Source of the DNA: Treponema sp.
Lineage (GTDB): Bacteria; Spirochaetota; Spirochaetia; Treponematales; Treponemataceae
Direction of reading: 5' to 3'
NCBI GenBank assembly: GCA_018385415.1
Contig: JAHAZA010000084.1
Span: forward strand, 1-9,670
DNA length: 9,670 nt
Shown here piece by piece: positions 1 through 6,331 of the stretch. Both the position numbers and the translations under genes were made by a program. The notes beneath the pieces were generated by a model. The model was not told where the DNA came from. It was given only the letters and a program-made list of their open reading frames with translations, and searched no databases. Position 1 is the stretch's first letter; the number at the start of each line of letters is the position of its first letter.

Positions 1-31
1 GGGAGGGGGTGTTTATTATTTGACCCCTCCC
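1..31. repeat. GC-rich hairpin at the window edge
   Basis: Bases 1-8 (GGGAGGGG) pair exactly with 24-31 (CCCCTCCC), and one more A:T pair is possible if G9 is bulged. The loop is AT-rich. It is an isolated GC block in very AT-rich DNA. It could be a strong terminator for the minus-strand genes or for convergent genes to the left, but any U-tract on the minus strand would lie outside the window. Confidence 0.5.
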
Positions 32-241
32 CTATGCTTTTGTGTTTGTAATCAAGCGTGGTTTGGCACTTAAAACGTACAAAAACATAGAGAAATAGAA
101 AAATTTTCGAAATATTTTATTAAAAAATCGAAAAACATTTAAAAATAAAAACACAAACAGAACACATGAAGTAAAATGAGGAATAAGGTTGGAATTAATA
201 ATAGTAATAATGTGTTCTGTTTGTGATTTTTAATAAAGTTT
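32..241. other. Non-coding AT-rich spacer after the minus-strand gene block
   Basis: No credible gene is present on either strand. The stretch is dominated by A- and T-runs (about 95-150) and contains the 152-225 inverted repeat. A plus-strand TTGGCA (63-68) has only a poor -10 candidate at the right distance (CATAGA, 86-91), so I do not call a promoter. The spacer probably separates this transcription unit from the next one to the left. Confidence 0.6.
147..230 (-). terminator. Perfect 16-bp inverted repeat after the last gene, with T-rich flank (possible terminator)
   Basis: CACAAACAGAACACAT (152-167) is repeated inverted as ATGTGTTCTGTTTGTG (210-225). Four further A:T pairs lie beyond one mismatch (147-150/227-230). 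The arms are 42 bases apart. Read on the minus strand, the structure begins about 17 bases after the stop of the 95-residue gene and runs into a T-rich tract (141-151). This suits a transcript end. The long loop is atypical of an intrinsic terminator, so a protein-binding operator or a replication-related site is also possible. Confidence 0.45.
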
Positions 242-529
242 TTATTCGATAAGGTCTATTCTTTCCACTTCTACGTCTCTATCCAGAATTGTGTATAAAT
301 CTGGATTGAATTCTACAATCTCTTGCATAGCCATGTAAAATTGTTCGTCATTTAATTCAGTTGTTGAAACATTTGGAAACAAAGAATGTGCAATTCTTTC
401 CAAATAAGAACAAGTATGATATTGATGACGAACATCAGTGTCAAAGAAATACCAATTATCGAAATCTTCGTATGGATTGAAAGGATTATCTAATGTAGTT
501 AAGAAGTGTTCGGTAATAACTGTCTTCAT
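242..529 (-). CDS. Conserved small phage-type protein of unknown function
   Basis: A 95-residue protein. The N-terminal half has the pattern NPFNPYEDFDNWYFFD....YHTCSYLERIA, which resembles small uncharacterised phage and mobile-element proteins of the form NPF..FD.W..(F/W)D....Y.T...L.R; no function is known to me. It is acidic overall, rich in aromatic residues in the first half and predicted helical after residue 40, with no signal peptide or membrane segment. Its ATG shares one base with the stop of the RNA polymerase gene (TAATG), and AAGGAG (540-545) lies 10 bases upstream inside that gene. It is therefore probably co-translated with the polymerase. It is the last gene before a non-coding stretch. 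A polymerase accessory role is only a guess from position. Confidence 0.75.
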   Translation of the reverse strand: MKTVITEHFLTTLDNPFNPYEDFDNWYFFDTDVRHQYHTCSYLERIAHSLFPNVSTTELNDEQFYMAMQEIVEFNPDLYTILDRDVEVERIDLIE

Positions 530-3459
530 TAGTTTTCATCTCCTTTCAAATATTTAGAAATTGTGCTAGTAGAAACATTCATCTTTTCAGCAATATCAGC
601 AATTGTATAACCTGAATTCTTCATAGAACGAATTGTTCCTATCTTTGCAGCTGTAAGAGCAGGTGTATCTTTTTTAGGAGTTGCTAATTTTCTGACAACA
701 TCCATATCCGCATTGTTAAGCATTCTACTCAACTTTGTAGCCGATATGGCATGTGCCTGTACTGCTTCCCATTCCTTATCAGTAAAGGTTATCTGTATCT
801 TTTTAGCTCCTACATCGCTTCTTGCTTCGTTAAGGGTTCTGGCTTTTATCTTTTTGAATTTATCTTTCTTATCCTTATCATATAGACTTGGGTCATTCTT
901 AGTTAAAGTTTCTATACGGGTATTAGCCAGTACCTGGGCCCTACGCTCTAGTGGTTTATTCTTCTCTGCTAGGTTTAACTTAGCATTAAGTGTTGCAACT
1001 TCTTTTGCATATGTCTTTGCTGCTTGCGAATCTACCTTATACATGTCCATTGATAGGGACTCTTTACGGGCAGAATTAGACAACGCAACCATTTTATTAA
1101 TATGTTTTGCATATGCAAGTTCTTGTGGTGTACCTAAACCAAATCCGTTTTCATCTTTAGGACCTGACATAAGTTTTCTTGCATCGTCCACTAAATCTAA
1201 TGGAGAAACTTTAGTGGTTCTCTTCTTCTCAATAAGTATCTTATTTCCATTCTCATCAAGAACTGGATTACCTTTTGAGTCTTTCTTATAAGTTTTATAA
1301 GTTGCTCCAGTTTCACGATATAGCATCTTTCCAGATTCTGGATCACCTTTACCAAATGAACGAACTAACTTTCCATCTTTGTTATACTTAACAGTTTCTA
1401 GTTCATTAACTTGTACTGTTGCATTTCCAAGTTTAGATAATAAAGTTGTAGAACTACCATATCCTTTTTTACTATCAGGATTAATCTGATATTTTTTCTT
1501 TAATTCTTCTATACCATTAACTTTTTCTGATAATTTCCAGTTAAGTTTATGCTTTTCAGAATCAATGATGACCATAGAATGCTTAACTGCTCTTGTTATT
1601 TCTTCAGTAGAAGCGCCTTGAACATGCATATCTGTTATCAGATTTGTAACAATTCCCATTTGCTTCTGTTTCTGATCAGGTTTAATAACTTTCATACCTT
1701 CGTATGCTGGATATTCAGCACTTGGATTAAAACCTTTAAGTCCTGGATATCTGTTGTTATTATTAATATCATCGGTATCAATCCTAATCTTTCCACTTAA
1801 TGGAATTACTGTACAGTTATCTCCATCAAAGTCAGCACCAGAAAGAATACTAGCTGAATTACTATTAATACCAATTGCATCAATAGCATTTCCTAATATT
1901 TTCTTAGCTTCTGCATTTTTATTATTTACAGTAAGAATTGGGATTTCAAATATTCCACCATGTGGGTAACGAACAAGAGCAACTTTAGTTTGATCTTTAA
2001 TTGTAGGACAATAACATTCATTATCTTTCAAAGATGGAATTGCCATAAGAACTTTAGTTTCCTGTCTTGGTAATGATGCTGCATCAAGATGTCTTGCAGC
2101 TTTATCACAACTTTTAGCAAAATCTTCAAGTAACTTTTGTTTAACAACAGGATTATCTAAAGCCATTATTCTTTCATAATCTTCAACTTGTTTTTTATAA
2201 GTTAAGTCTAACTGATTATTAATAAGTTCTAATCTTTGTTTAGAAAGGAACTGAGCTGGCAATCTTTTAGAGTAATTTGCCCAATCACCTTCTTCGTTAA
2301 GTTTGTTTAATGCACCAAGACTAAATCTTTCACCTTTAATCTTATTTTTATCATCAAGTACATAAATATCACCTTGCTTAACAAATTTACCAGATTCATC
2401 TTTATAGTAATTCTGCCCATTTGCTTTGATGACAGCTCCAAAAGGATATTCTTTGTCATCTTTCATTGGCTTTAATGCACCTTCAAGTCCTTTTTCTTTA
2501 GATTTATTACTGTAAACGCATACATCATAACCTTTTGGAATAGAATCATCATAAAATGCCATTCCTTTACAATATAATTTATCATCTACAGCAATTCGAA
2601 CTTGTGCATAAGTTGAATTACCAAGAGAAAGGTCTTTAACTCCTTCTCTAATACCAATCATTCCATCTCTAGCTGTTCCGCCATCTTCATCAAACATAAC
2701 AAATACTCTATCTGATGAAATAGATTGTGGATAATGTATCTTTTGATATTGCAAGCCATTATTTGGTGAATAACCATCTAAAGGTTTAATTTCATCTCTA
2801 TTAAGCCAAGCATCTTTTACTGTTGTACCTTCTGGTGCAATATATTTTAATGTTGTGCTTTTACCAGGACTATTTGGCTGTGGTACACTTAAAGTTCCAA
2901 TAGCATATCCTTTATCTTGAAGCATTAATAAAGCCGTATCGAATGTTGTCTGTGTTACTCCAAAAGTTAAATTAGCACCTTTTCCGATATCAATCATCTC
3001 GCCATTTTTAACTTTTTCTTCAAGAACATCTACAACTGTTTGAAGAGTCTGGTTTCTAAGTTCTCCATCTCTTTTTAGCCATCCTCTAATTGTAGATTCG
3101 GGAAGCGGATTATCATTTCCACCAATACGTCTACCAATCTGTTCATTTGTCAAATATTTCTCATTTTTAAGATATCTTGCCCAATTAATAAGAGCAGCTT
3201 CTTCCTCAGCTTGAGCTATACTTCTTCTCATTCTGAATTCATTTTGAGATATATTTAACTTTTTAGCCATTTCAGATTCTGAAAGACCTTCTTGTTTCCA
3301 TAGTTCATATTTTTCATTGAACTTAAGATTTTTTAACACAGATTCTTTTATAGAACCATCTTCATTTCTGTACTTTGCGCCAGTAAGCCAAGGATATCTT
3401 CCACTATGTGGTATTCTTCCTACGTGTGGTGTTCCACGATGATACAACTCATTATTCAT
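529..3459 (-). CDS. Single-chain double-psi beta-barrel RNA polymerase, YonO/RdRP-like, with HTH modules
   Basis: Predicted DNA-dependent RNA polymerase of 976 residues. The diagnostic segment is ILSGADFDGD (538-547, bases 1819-1833 for DFDGD), the magnesium-binding DxDGD of the beta'-like barrel. It has the LSG(G/A)D(F/Y)DGD context known from eukaryotic RdRPs, SPbeta YonO and crAss-like phage RNAPs. Supporting it are LVRYPHGGIFEIP (495-507) upstream and, downstream, MGIVTNLITD (601-610) with HSMVIIDSEKHKL (627-639), matching the helices after the barrel in that superfamily. A first, beta-like barrel may lie at about 250-315 (DGMIGI, AQVRIA, CKG with Lys298). Helix-turn-helix-like segments occur at about 46-85, 96-130 and 935-972. 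GAGGAG (3468-3473) precedes the ATG by 8 bases, inside the end of the nuclease gene. The family call is strong. The template and the promoters used are inferred; an RNA-templated activity cannot be excluded. Confidence 0.85.
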   Translation of the reverse strand: MNNELYHRGTPHVGRIPHSGRYPWLTGAKYRNEDGSIKESVLKNLKFNEKYELWKQEGLSESEMAKKLNISQNEFRMRRSIAQAEEEAALINWARYLKNEKYLTNEQIGRRIGGNDNPLPESTIRGWLKRDGELRNQTLQTVVDVLEEKVKNGEMIDIGKGANLTFGVTQTTFDTALLMLQDKGYAIGTLSVPQPNSPGKSTTLKYIAPEGTTVKDAWLNRDEIKPLDGYSPNNGLQYQKIHYPQSISSDRVFVMFDEDGGTARDGMIGIREGVKDLSLGNSTYAQVRIAVDDKLYCKGMAFYDDSIPKGYDVCVYSNKSKEKGLEGALKPMKDDKEYPFGAVIKANGQNYYKDESGKFVKQGDIYVLDDKNKIKGERFSLGALNKLNEEGDWANYSKRLPAQFLSKQRLELINNQLDLTYKKQVEDYERIMALDNPVVKQKLLEDFAKSCDKAARHLDAASLPRQETKVLMAIPSLKDNECYCPTIKDQTKVALVRYPHGGIFEIPILTVNNKNAEAKKILGNAIDAIGINSNSASILSGADFDGDNCTVIPLSGKIRIDTDDINNNNRYPGLKGFNPSAEYPAYEGMKVIKPDQKQKQMGIVTNLITDMHVQGASTEEITRAVKHSMVIIDSEKHKLNWKLSEKVNGIEELKKKYQINPDSKKGYGSSTTLLSKLGNATVQVNELETVKYNKDGKLVRSFGKGDPESGKMLYRETGATYKTYKKDSKGNPVLDENGNKILIEKKRTTKVSPLDLVDDARKLMSGPKDENGFGLGTPQELAYAKHINKMVALSNSARKESLSMDMYKVDSQAAKTYAKEVATLNAKLNLAEKNKPLERRAQVLANTRIETLTKNDPSLYDKDKKDKFKKIKARTLNEARSDVGAKKIQITFTDKEWEAVQAHAISATKLSRMLNNADMDVVRKLATPKKDTPALTAAKIGTIRSMKNSGYTIADIAEKMNVSTSTISKYLKGDEN

Positions 3460-3461
3460 TT

Positions 3462-4019
3462 TTAATTCTCCTCAATTTGAATTTTGGATATAATTTTGTC
3501 TGCTGTTATTATTTTGTCCATAATTGGAACTATGTCATCTGCATGTGGTTCCAAAGTAAAAATATCATTGTTTTGATAAATCCTTAATTCCATATCAATT
3601 TCAGCTGGTTTCTGATCATACTCTAAACAAAATAAAGCAGCATAAATTTCAAGCTGCTCAAAGTGTGCTGGAATTTTTCCAGTTTTCAAATCATGTATTC
3701 TTAAAAAATTATTTCTAAAACAAATAGAATCAGCTGTTCCAAAACAATTATTTGAATAATATAATATTTGCTCAGTATTCATTTTATAGCCAATTGCATC
3801 ATTAACATACATATTGAGCGTGTTACCATTGTCTGGTAATTTAACACCTAACTCAATCAATTCAGATGCTAAGAAATGTAATCTTGTACCTTGTTCTTTT
3901 GCAATCTGACTGTAATACATTTCTGCAATTTTATCTTCGCTATAATTTATCCAGTGATAGTTACTTGCGCCTAGAAATGCATGTTGATTTTTTAGGTTGT
4001 AATGCTTTGCAAAGTTCAT
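3462..4019 (-). CDS. RecB/Cas4-like PD-(D/E)xK exonuclease
   Basis: A 185-residue nuclease of the RecB/Cas4-type PD-(D/E)xK group often found next to phage recombination genes. All expected motifs are present, numbered from Met at 4019: GTRLH (44-48, His48), GTAD (94-97, Asp97), HDLKTG (109-114, Asp110 and Lys112) and QLEIY (122-126). The N-terminal HAFLGASNYHWINYS resembles the lead-in of phage DUF2800-like proteins. The frame could open at 4061, but AGGAGG (4029-4034) sits 9 bases before the internal ATG at 4019. The extra 14 residues do not look like part of the family, so the later start is preferred. No four-cysteine iron-sulfur cluster set is visible, unlike typical Cas4. It probably processes DNA ends together with the adjacent VRR-NUC enzyme. 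Confidence 0.83.
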   Translation of the reverse strand: MNFAKHYNLKNQHAFLGASNYHWINYSEDKIAEMYYSQIAKEQGTRLHFLASELIELGVKLPDNGNTLNMYVNDAIGYKMNTEQILYYSNNCFGTADSICFRNNFLRIHDLKTGKIPAHFEQLEIYAALFCLEYDQKPAEIDMELRIYQNNDIFTLEPHADDIVPIMDKIITADKIISKIQIEEN

Positions 4020-4281
4020 TAAGTATATCCTCCTCATTTTCAGGAGAGATAAATTTAGCAAAACTCATTTTGTTCATCTTTTTGACATAATAATCTTGAT
4101 TAGGTTGGTGCTTTGCTTTTAAACTCTTTTTAACTTCTAAAGCTGCCCATCTCTTTTTATACAAGATTAATAAGTCTGGCATTCCCTGAATATAATTAGG
4201 GTCTGTCTTTAAGACTATACAACCATCTAAACGTTTCCTAATTTTTTTAATGAGGGATGCCTGAAATTTTCTTTCTAACAT
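3961..4281 (-). CDS. VRR-NUC domain nuclease
   Basis: A 106-residue stand-alone VRR-NUC protein, a PD-(D/E)xK nuclease family common in phages and related to Holliday-junction resolvase-type enzymes. The N-terminal helix carries the family-style acidic residue (MLERKFQ, Glu3). The core is GMPDLLIL (33-40, catalytic Asp36), then AALEVKKS (46-53, Glu49-x-Lys51), then a Gln/Tyr element (Q62, Y64-Y65 region). This gives the D...ExK catalytic set at the usual length. GGAGG (4288-4292) lies 6 bases before the ATG. The 3' end overlaps the next nuclease gene by 59 bases, in another frame. The C-terminus (about 94-106) is basic. It probably resolves or trims DNA intermediates during replication or packaging; the exact substrate is inferred from the family. 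Confidence 0.87.
   Translation of the reverse strand: MLERKFQASLIKKIRKRLDGCIVLKTDPNYIQGMPDLLILYKKRWAALEVKKSLKAKHQPNQDYYVKKMNKMSFAKFISPENEEDILNELCKALQPKKSTCISRRK
4029..4034 (-). promoter_or_regulatory. Shine-Dalgarno AGGAGG fixing the start of the RecB-like nuclease
   Basis: A full AGGAGG on the minus strand, 9 bases before ATG 4019 and inside the VRR-NUC reading frame. It supports initiation at 4019 rather than at 4061 and implies that the two nucleases overlap by 59 bases. Confidence 0.8.
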
Positions 4282-4299
4282 CTTAATCCTCCAAAAAAT

Positions 4300-4360
4300 A
4301 ATAGAGATAGATTAAGTTTTATCCGTGACGAAGCCACCGATACTCTAATTTATCTCTATT
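4300..4360 (-). terminator. Long intergenic hairpin followed by a six-U run (terminator, attenuator or processing site)
   Basis: The arms 4300-4309 and 4351-4360 are exact inverted repeats (AATAGAGATA / TATCTCTATT). Pairing continues inwards after one mismatch through 4311-4314/4346-4349, then past a one-base bulge through 4315-4317/4342-4344. An inner hairpin follows (4321-4329/4333-4341, one mismatch, three-base loop). Almost the whole 61 bases therefore fold into one rod. On the minus strand the rod is followed by A and six Ts (4293-4298), directly abutting the GGAGG of the VRR-NUC gene. This resembles an intrinsic terminator or attenuator, although the outer stem is AU-rich. RNase III-type processing is an alternative. 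The inner stem gains a G-U pair on the minus strand, weakly favouring that direction. Confidence 0.5.
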
Positions 4361-4420
4361 TTTATCTTTCTCTCTATAATAGGAGCTGTTTTTTTCGCGA
4401 TTGTAAAAATATAAGTTTTG

Positions 4421-5629
4421 TTAACCTCCCGTTACAAATCTAGTTTCATTAAACTTCTTCTTACTCTTTAGAGCTTTTGATATTGCTACATCAATTCCAC
4501 TCCTAGACTTTAAATGATAATAATACAAATCTTTATAAGGAGTATTTAATCTGTTGATTCTTCCAGATGCTTGTTTCATAACTTTATATGAGTAGTTCTG
4601 ACTAAAGAATATAATTGTGTCTGTTGTTATACAGTTCCAAGCTTCACTACCAGCTGTATATTGAACAAAGTAAACCCAACGTGTTGATTCAGGAACTGGT
4701 TGATGTTTATGCCCATTCCATTCAGCAACAGTAAAAACTGTTTTATCAAATAATTGATGAAGTAGTTCAAGTTCATAATCAAAATTATAAAATATAATTA
4801 CTCTGTTCTTTTCAAGTGCAATGTTATACACCATATTCAATCTGTTAGGATGTGAATTAACAATTTTTCTAGCTTCATAACAAAGTTCACTTGCATTCTC
4901 AATTGGTTCGCCCTTCTCATTATTCCAACGATACTTAAACAAATCTTTATAAGCTCTAGAATCATATTCAACAAATACATCTTCATGATGAATTATTGTG
5001 GACCTTTCAAATTCCATATCAACTAATATACGGTTTCTTAATCTCAGCAATCTTCCAGTGTTAATATATCTATCAACTTTTGGAAACTTCATTCTGTAAT
5101 CATAAATTACATGTTCATTTATGAATTCTGTTTTATTTTTATAAAAACCATTTGCTACGAATACTGGAATATAATCCATCCAAGTGTCACCAGGTGTTGC
5201 GCTTAATAAAATCCATTCATTAGATTTTGTTATCTTATAAAACGCTTTAACCCAAGCTCCTGAACCAACAACTCTTTGCTCATCAAAAATAAAGAACGCA
5301 TCTTTTACTTCGATATATTTCTTTATGTTATTCCAACTATCAATAACAACATCGAAGTCATATTCGTTTTGTGAAGAAGAAAGAAGGAAGGGTACTAATT
5401 CCCCTTCCCACTCTTTTTCATCTCTTTTTCTTGCAGTTGTAATAATGTATAACCTTTTTGGATTATTCATTTTTTCATATGGTTCAAGTTTTCCACCTTG
5501 TTGAATGAAGTAGTAAGCCAAGCCTGTTCTCGACTTACCACTTCCAACATCACCACAAAGGATGCAGCCATTTCTCATTTTTTTAATAGCATCTTGCTGA
5601 TGCTTATACAGGCTTATCCCCATTTTCAT
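4421..5629 (-). CDS. SF2 (SNF2/DEAD-like) phage helicase
   Basis: A compact ATP-dependent DNA helicase or translocase of 402 residues. RecA-like domain 1: Q-like segment LYKHQQDAI (7-15), Walker A GDVGSGKS (26-33), motif Ia TTARKRDEKEW (64-74), Walker B FIFDEQ (113-117, DEQR at 116-119), motif III SAT (143-145). Domain 2: a YTAGSEAWNC segment (324-333, motif V position) and motif VI QASGRINR (353-360). All nucleotide-handling motifs appear intact. It is near minimal size, with no recognisable nuclease or zinc module. The start is ambiguous: ATG at 5629 has AAGGA only 4 bases upstream, while ATG at 5623 has it 10 bases away, a spacing closer to the other genes here. Either start overlaps the preceding membrane-protein gene by about 20-26 bases. 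A role in replication or recombination follows from its neighbours; the substrate cannot be read from the sequence. Confidence 0.88.
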   Translation of the reverse strand: MKMGISLYKHQQDAIKKMRNGCILCGDVGSGKSRTGLAYYFIQQGGKLEPYEKMNNPKRLYIITTARKRDEKEWEGELVPFLLSSSQNEYDFDVVIDSWNNIKKYIEVKDAFFIFDEQRVVGSGAWVKAFYKITKSNEWILLSATPGDTWMDYIPVFVANGFYKNKTEFINEHVIYDYRMKFPKVDRYINTGRLLRLRNRILVDMEFERSTIIHHEDVFVEYDSRAYKDLFKYRWNNEKGEPIENASELCYEARKIVNSHPNRLNMVYNIALEKNRVIIFYNFDYELELLHQLFDKTVFTVAEWNGHKHQPVPESTRWVYFVQYTAGSEAWNCITTDTIIFFSQNYSYKVMKQASGRINRLNTPYKDLYYYHLKSRSGIDVAISKALKSKKKFNETRFVTGG

Positions 5630-5798
5630 TTATTCCTTCATTCATTCCTTTAATAAAATTCATAACATTCTCAAATCCACTTAAAGGATTCTTTGCTATT
5701 TCAACACATCTACAAATTCTATCTATAATTGCATAAGCAAATATTAAAGATATAATTATTAATATTAATAACTGAGTACTACTTATTGATGTTATCAT
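5604..5798 (-). CDS. Small single-pass membrane protein, function unknown
   Basis: A 64-residue protein I do not recognise. One hydrophobic segment (about 9-25, LLILIIISLIFAYAII region) follows a short uncharged N-terminus. It is followed by RICRCVEIAK, whose positive charges predict the C-terminus on the cytoplasmic side. Two cysteines (29, 31) sit just after the membrane segment. The C-terminal part (about 36-64) is hydrophilic and looks partly helical. AAGGAG (5805-5810) lies 6 bases before the ATG, 24 bases after the SSB stop, and the 3' end overlaps the SF2 helicase start. The good ribosome site and position make it a real gene. It could be a membrane anchor for replication proteins or a small host-directed protein; nothing in the sequence decides this. 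Confidence 0.65.
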   Translation of the reverse strand: MITSISSTQLLILIIISLIFAYAIIDRICRCVEIAKNPLSGFENVMNFIKGMNEGINENGDKPV

Positions 5799-5822
5799 TT
5801 GTCTCTCCTTTCAAAAATATAA

Positions 5823-6314
5823 TTAAACAAATGGTATTTCTTCATCATCTAAATCATCATATTCATACTTAGAAGCAAACTCATCTTCGACAACTGTAAC
5901 ATACATTGTCTTAACATAAGCTGAAATTCCTGATCTACCATTCATTTCATACTGATAAGGAGTAATAACAATATCAACATTCGAAATCTCAGCATAGTCG
6001 AGCTGTCCAACTGTATCTTCATTGAGTAATGTCTTATTCTTGCTTGTGCAAAGATAAATATGAGGTGGAATATTATTATATGAAACCTTTACACTAATAA
6101 AATGTGCTGGCTCTTCATCAGAATCTGGACTTTGATTGAACTGTTTAATATTCCATCCTTCTCTCTTTAATTCATTAGCGAATTCAGGGTCTTCAATTAC
6201 AACTGAAAAACTTCTCTTTCCTCCCTGTGAATTAAATTTATCTGGTTTCCCGGATAAATTTCTAAATACGATTCTCGCATTCTCAATCTTAATGTTTTCA
6301 ATATTCTTTGCCAT
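5823..6314 (-). CDS. Phage single-stranded DNA-binding protein, OB-fold type with acidic C-terminus
   Basis: Probable SSB of 163 residues that would coat single-stranded DNA at the replication fork. The body (about 6-142) is rich in alternating beta-type segments such as RSFSVVI, HFISVKV and VDIVITPYQY, fitting an OB fold. The tail (about 143-163) is strongly acidic and ends DDEEIPFV, like the DDDIPF-type tip by which bacterial and phage SSBs recruit partner proteins. AAGGAG (6324-6329) stands 9 bases before the ATG. It starts 17 bases after the stop of the replicative polymerase fusion, so co-expression is likely. I see no classical Ssb signature; the call rests on the tail, size, fold pattern and neighbours. 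A different OB-fold replication accessory protein is the main alternative. Confidence 0.72.
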   Translation of the reverse strand: MAKNIENIKIENARIVFRNLSGKPDKFNSQGGKRSFSVVIEDPEFANELKREGWNIKQFNQSPDSDEEPAHFISVKVSYNNIPPHIYLCTSKNKTLLNEDTVGQLDYAEISNVDIVITPYQYEMNGRSGISAYVKTMYVTVVEDEFASKYEYDDLDDEEIPFV

Positions 6315-6331
6315 AATAAATCTCTCCTTTT

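Noticed and set aside
175..225. Short plus-strand ATG frame of 16 codons within the inverted repeat
   Set aside because: It has no ribosome site, no known product, and is fully explained by the repeat and spacer.
713..1291. Plus-strand open frame of 192 codons
   Set aside because: It lies wholly antisense to the C-terminal part of the RNA polymerase gene, has a Leu/Ser-rich low-information composition, and has no family motif.
1819..1833. DFDGD as a fragment of a host RNA polymerase beta' gene
   Set aside because: The flanking sequence follows the single-chain YonO/RdRP pattern and not rpoC, and the surrounding frame is intact over 976 codons.
1549..1969. Two shorter plus-strand open frames
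   Set aside because: Both are antisense to the most conserved part of the RNA polymerase (including DFDGD) and look like reverse-strand shadows.
3462..4061. Longer start for the RecB-like nuclease at 4061
   Set aside because: No good ribosome site precedes it, whereas AGGAGG stands 9 bases before ATG 4019; the extra residues lie deeper in the preceding gene's frame.
3866..4090. Plus-strand open frame across the two nuclease genes
   Set aside because: It is antisense to both motif-bearing nuclease frames and has no recognisable feature.
4375..4380. Exact plus-strand TATAAT, and minus-strand TATTAT nearby
   Set aside because: The plus-strand site has no -35 at suitable spacing and no plus-strand gene downstream. 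The minus-strand alternative needs about 20 bases to a TTTACA-like box, which is too long to call.
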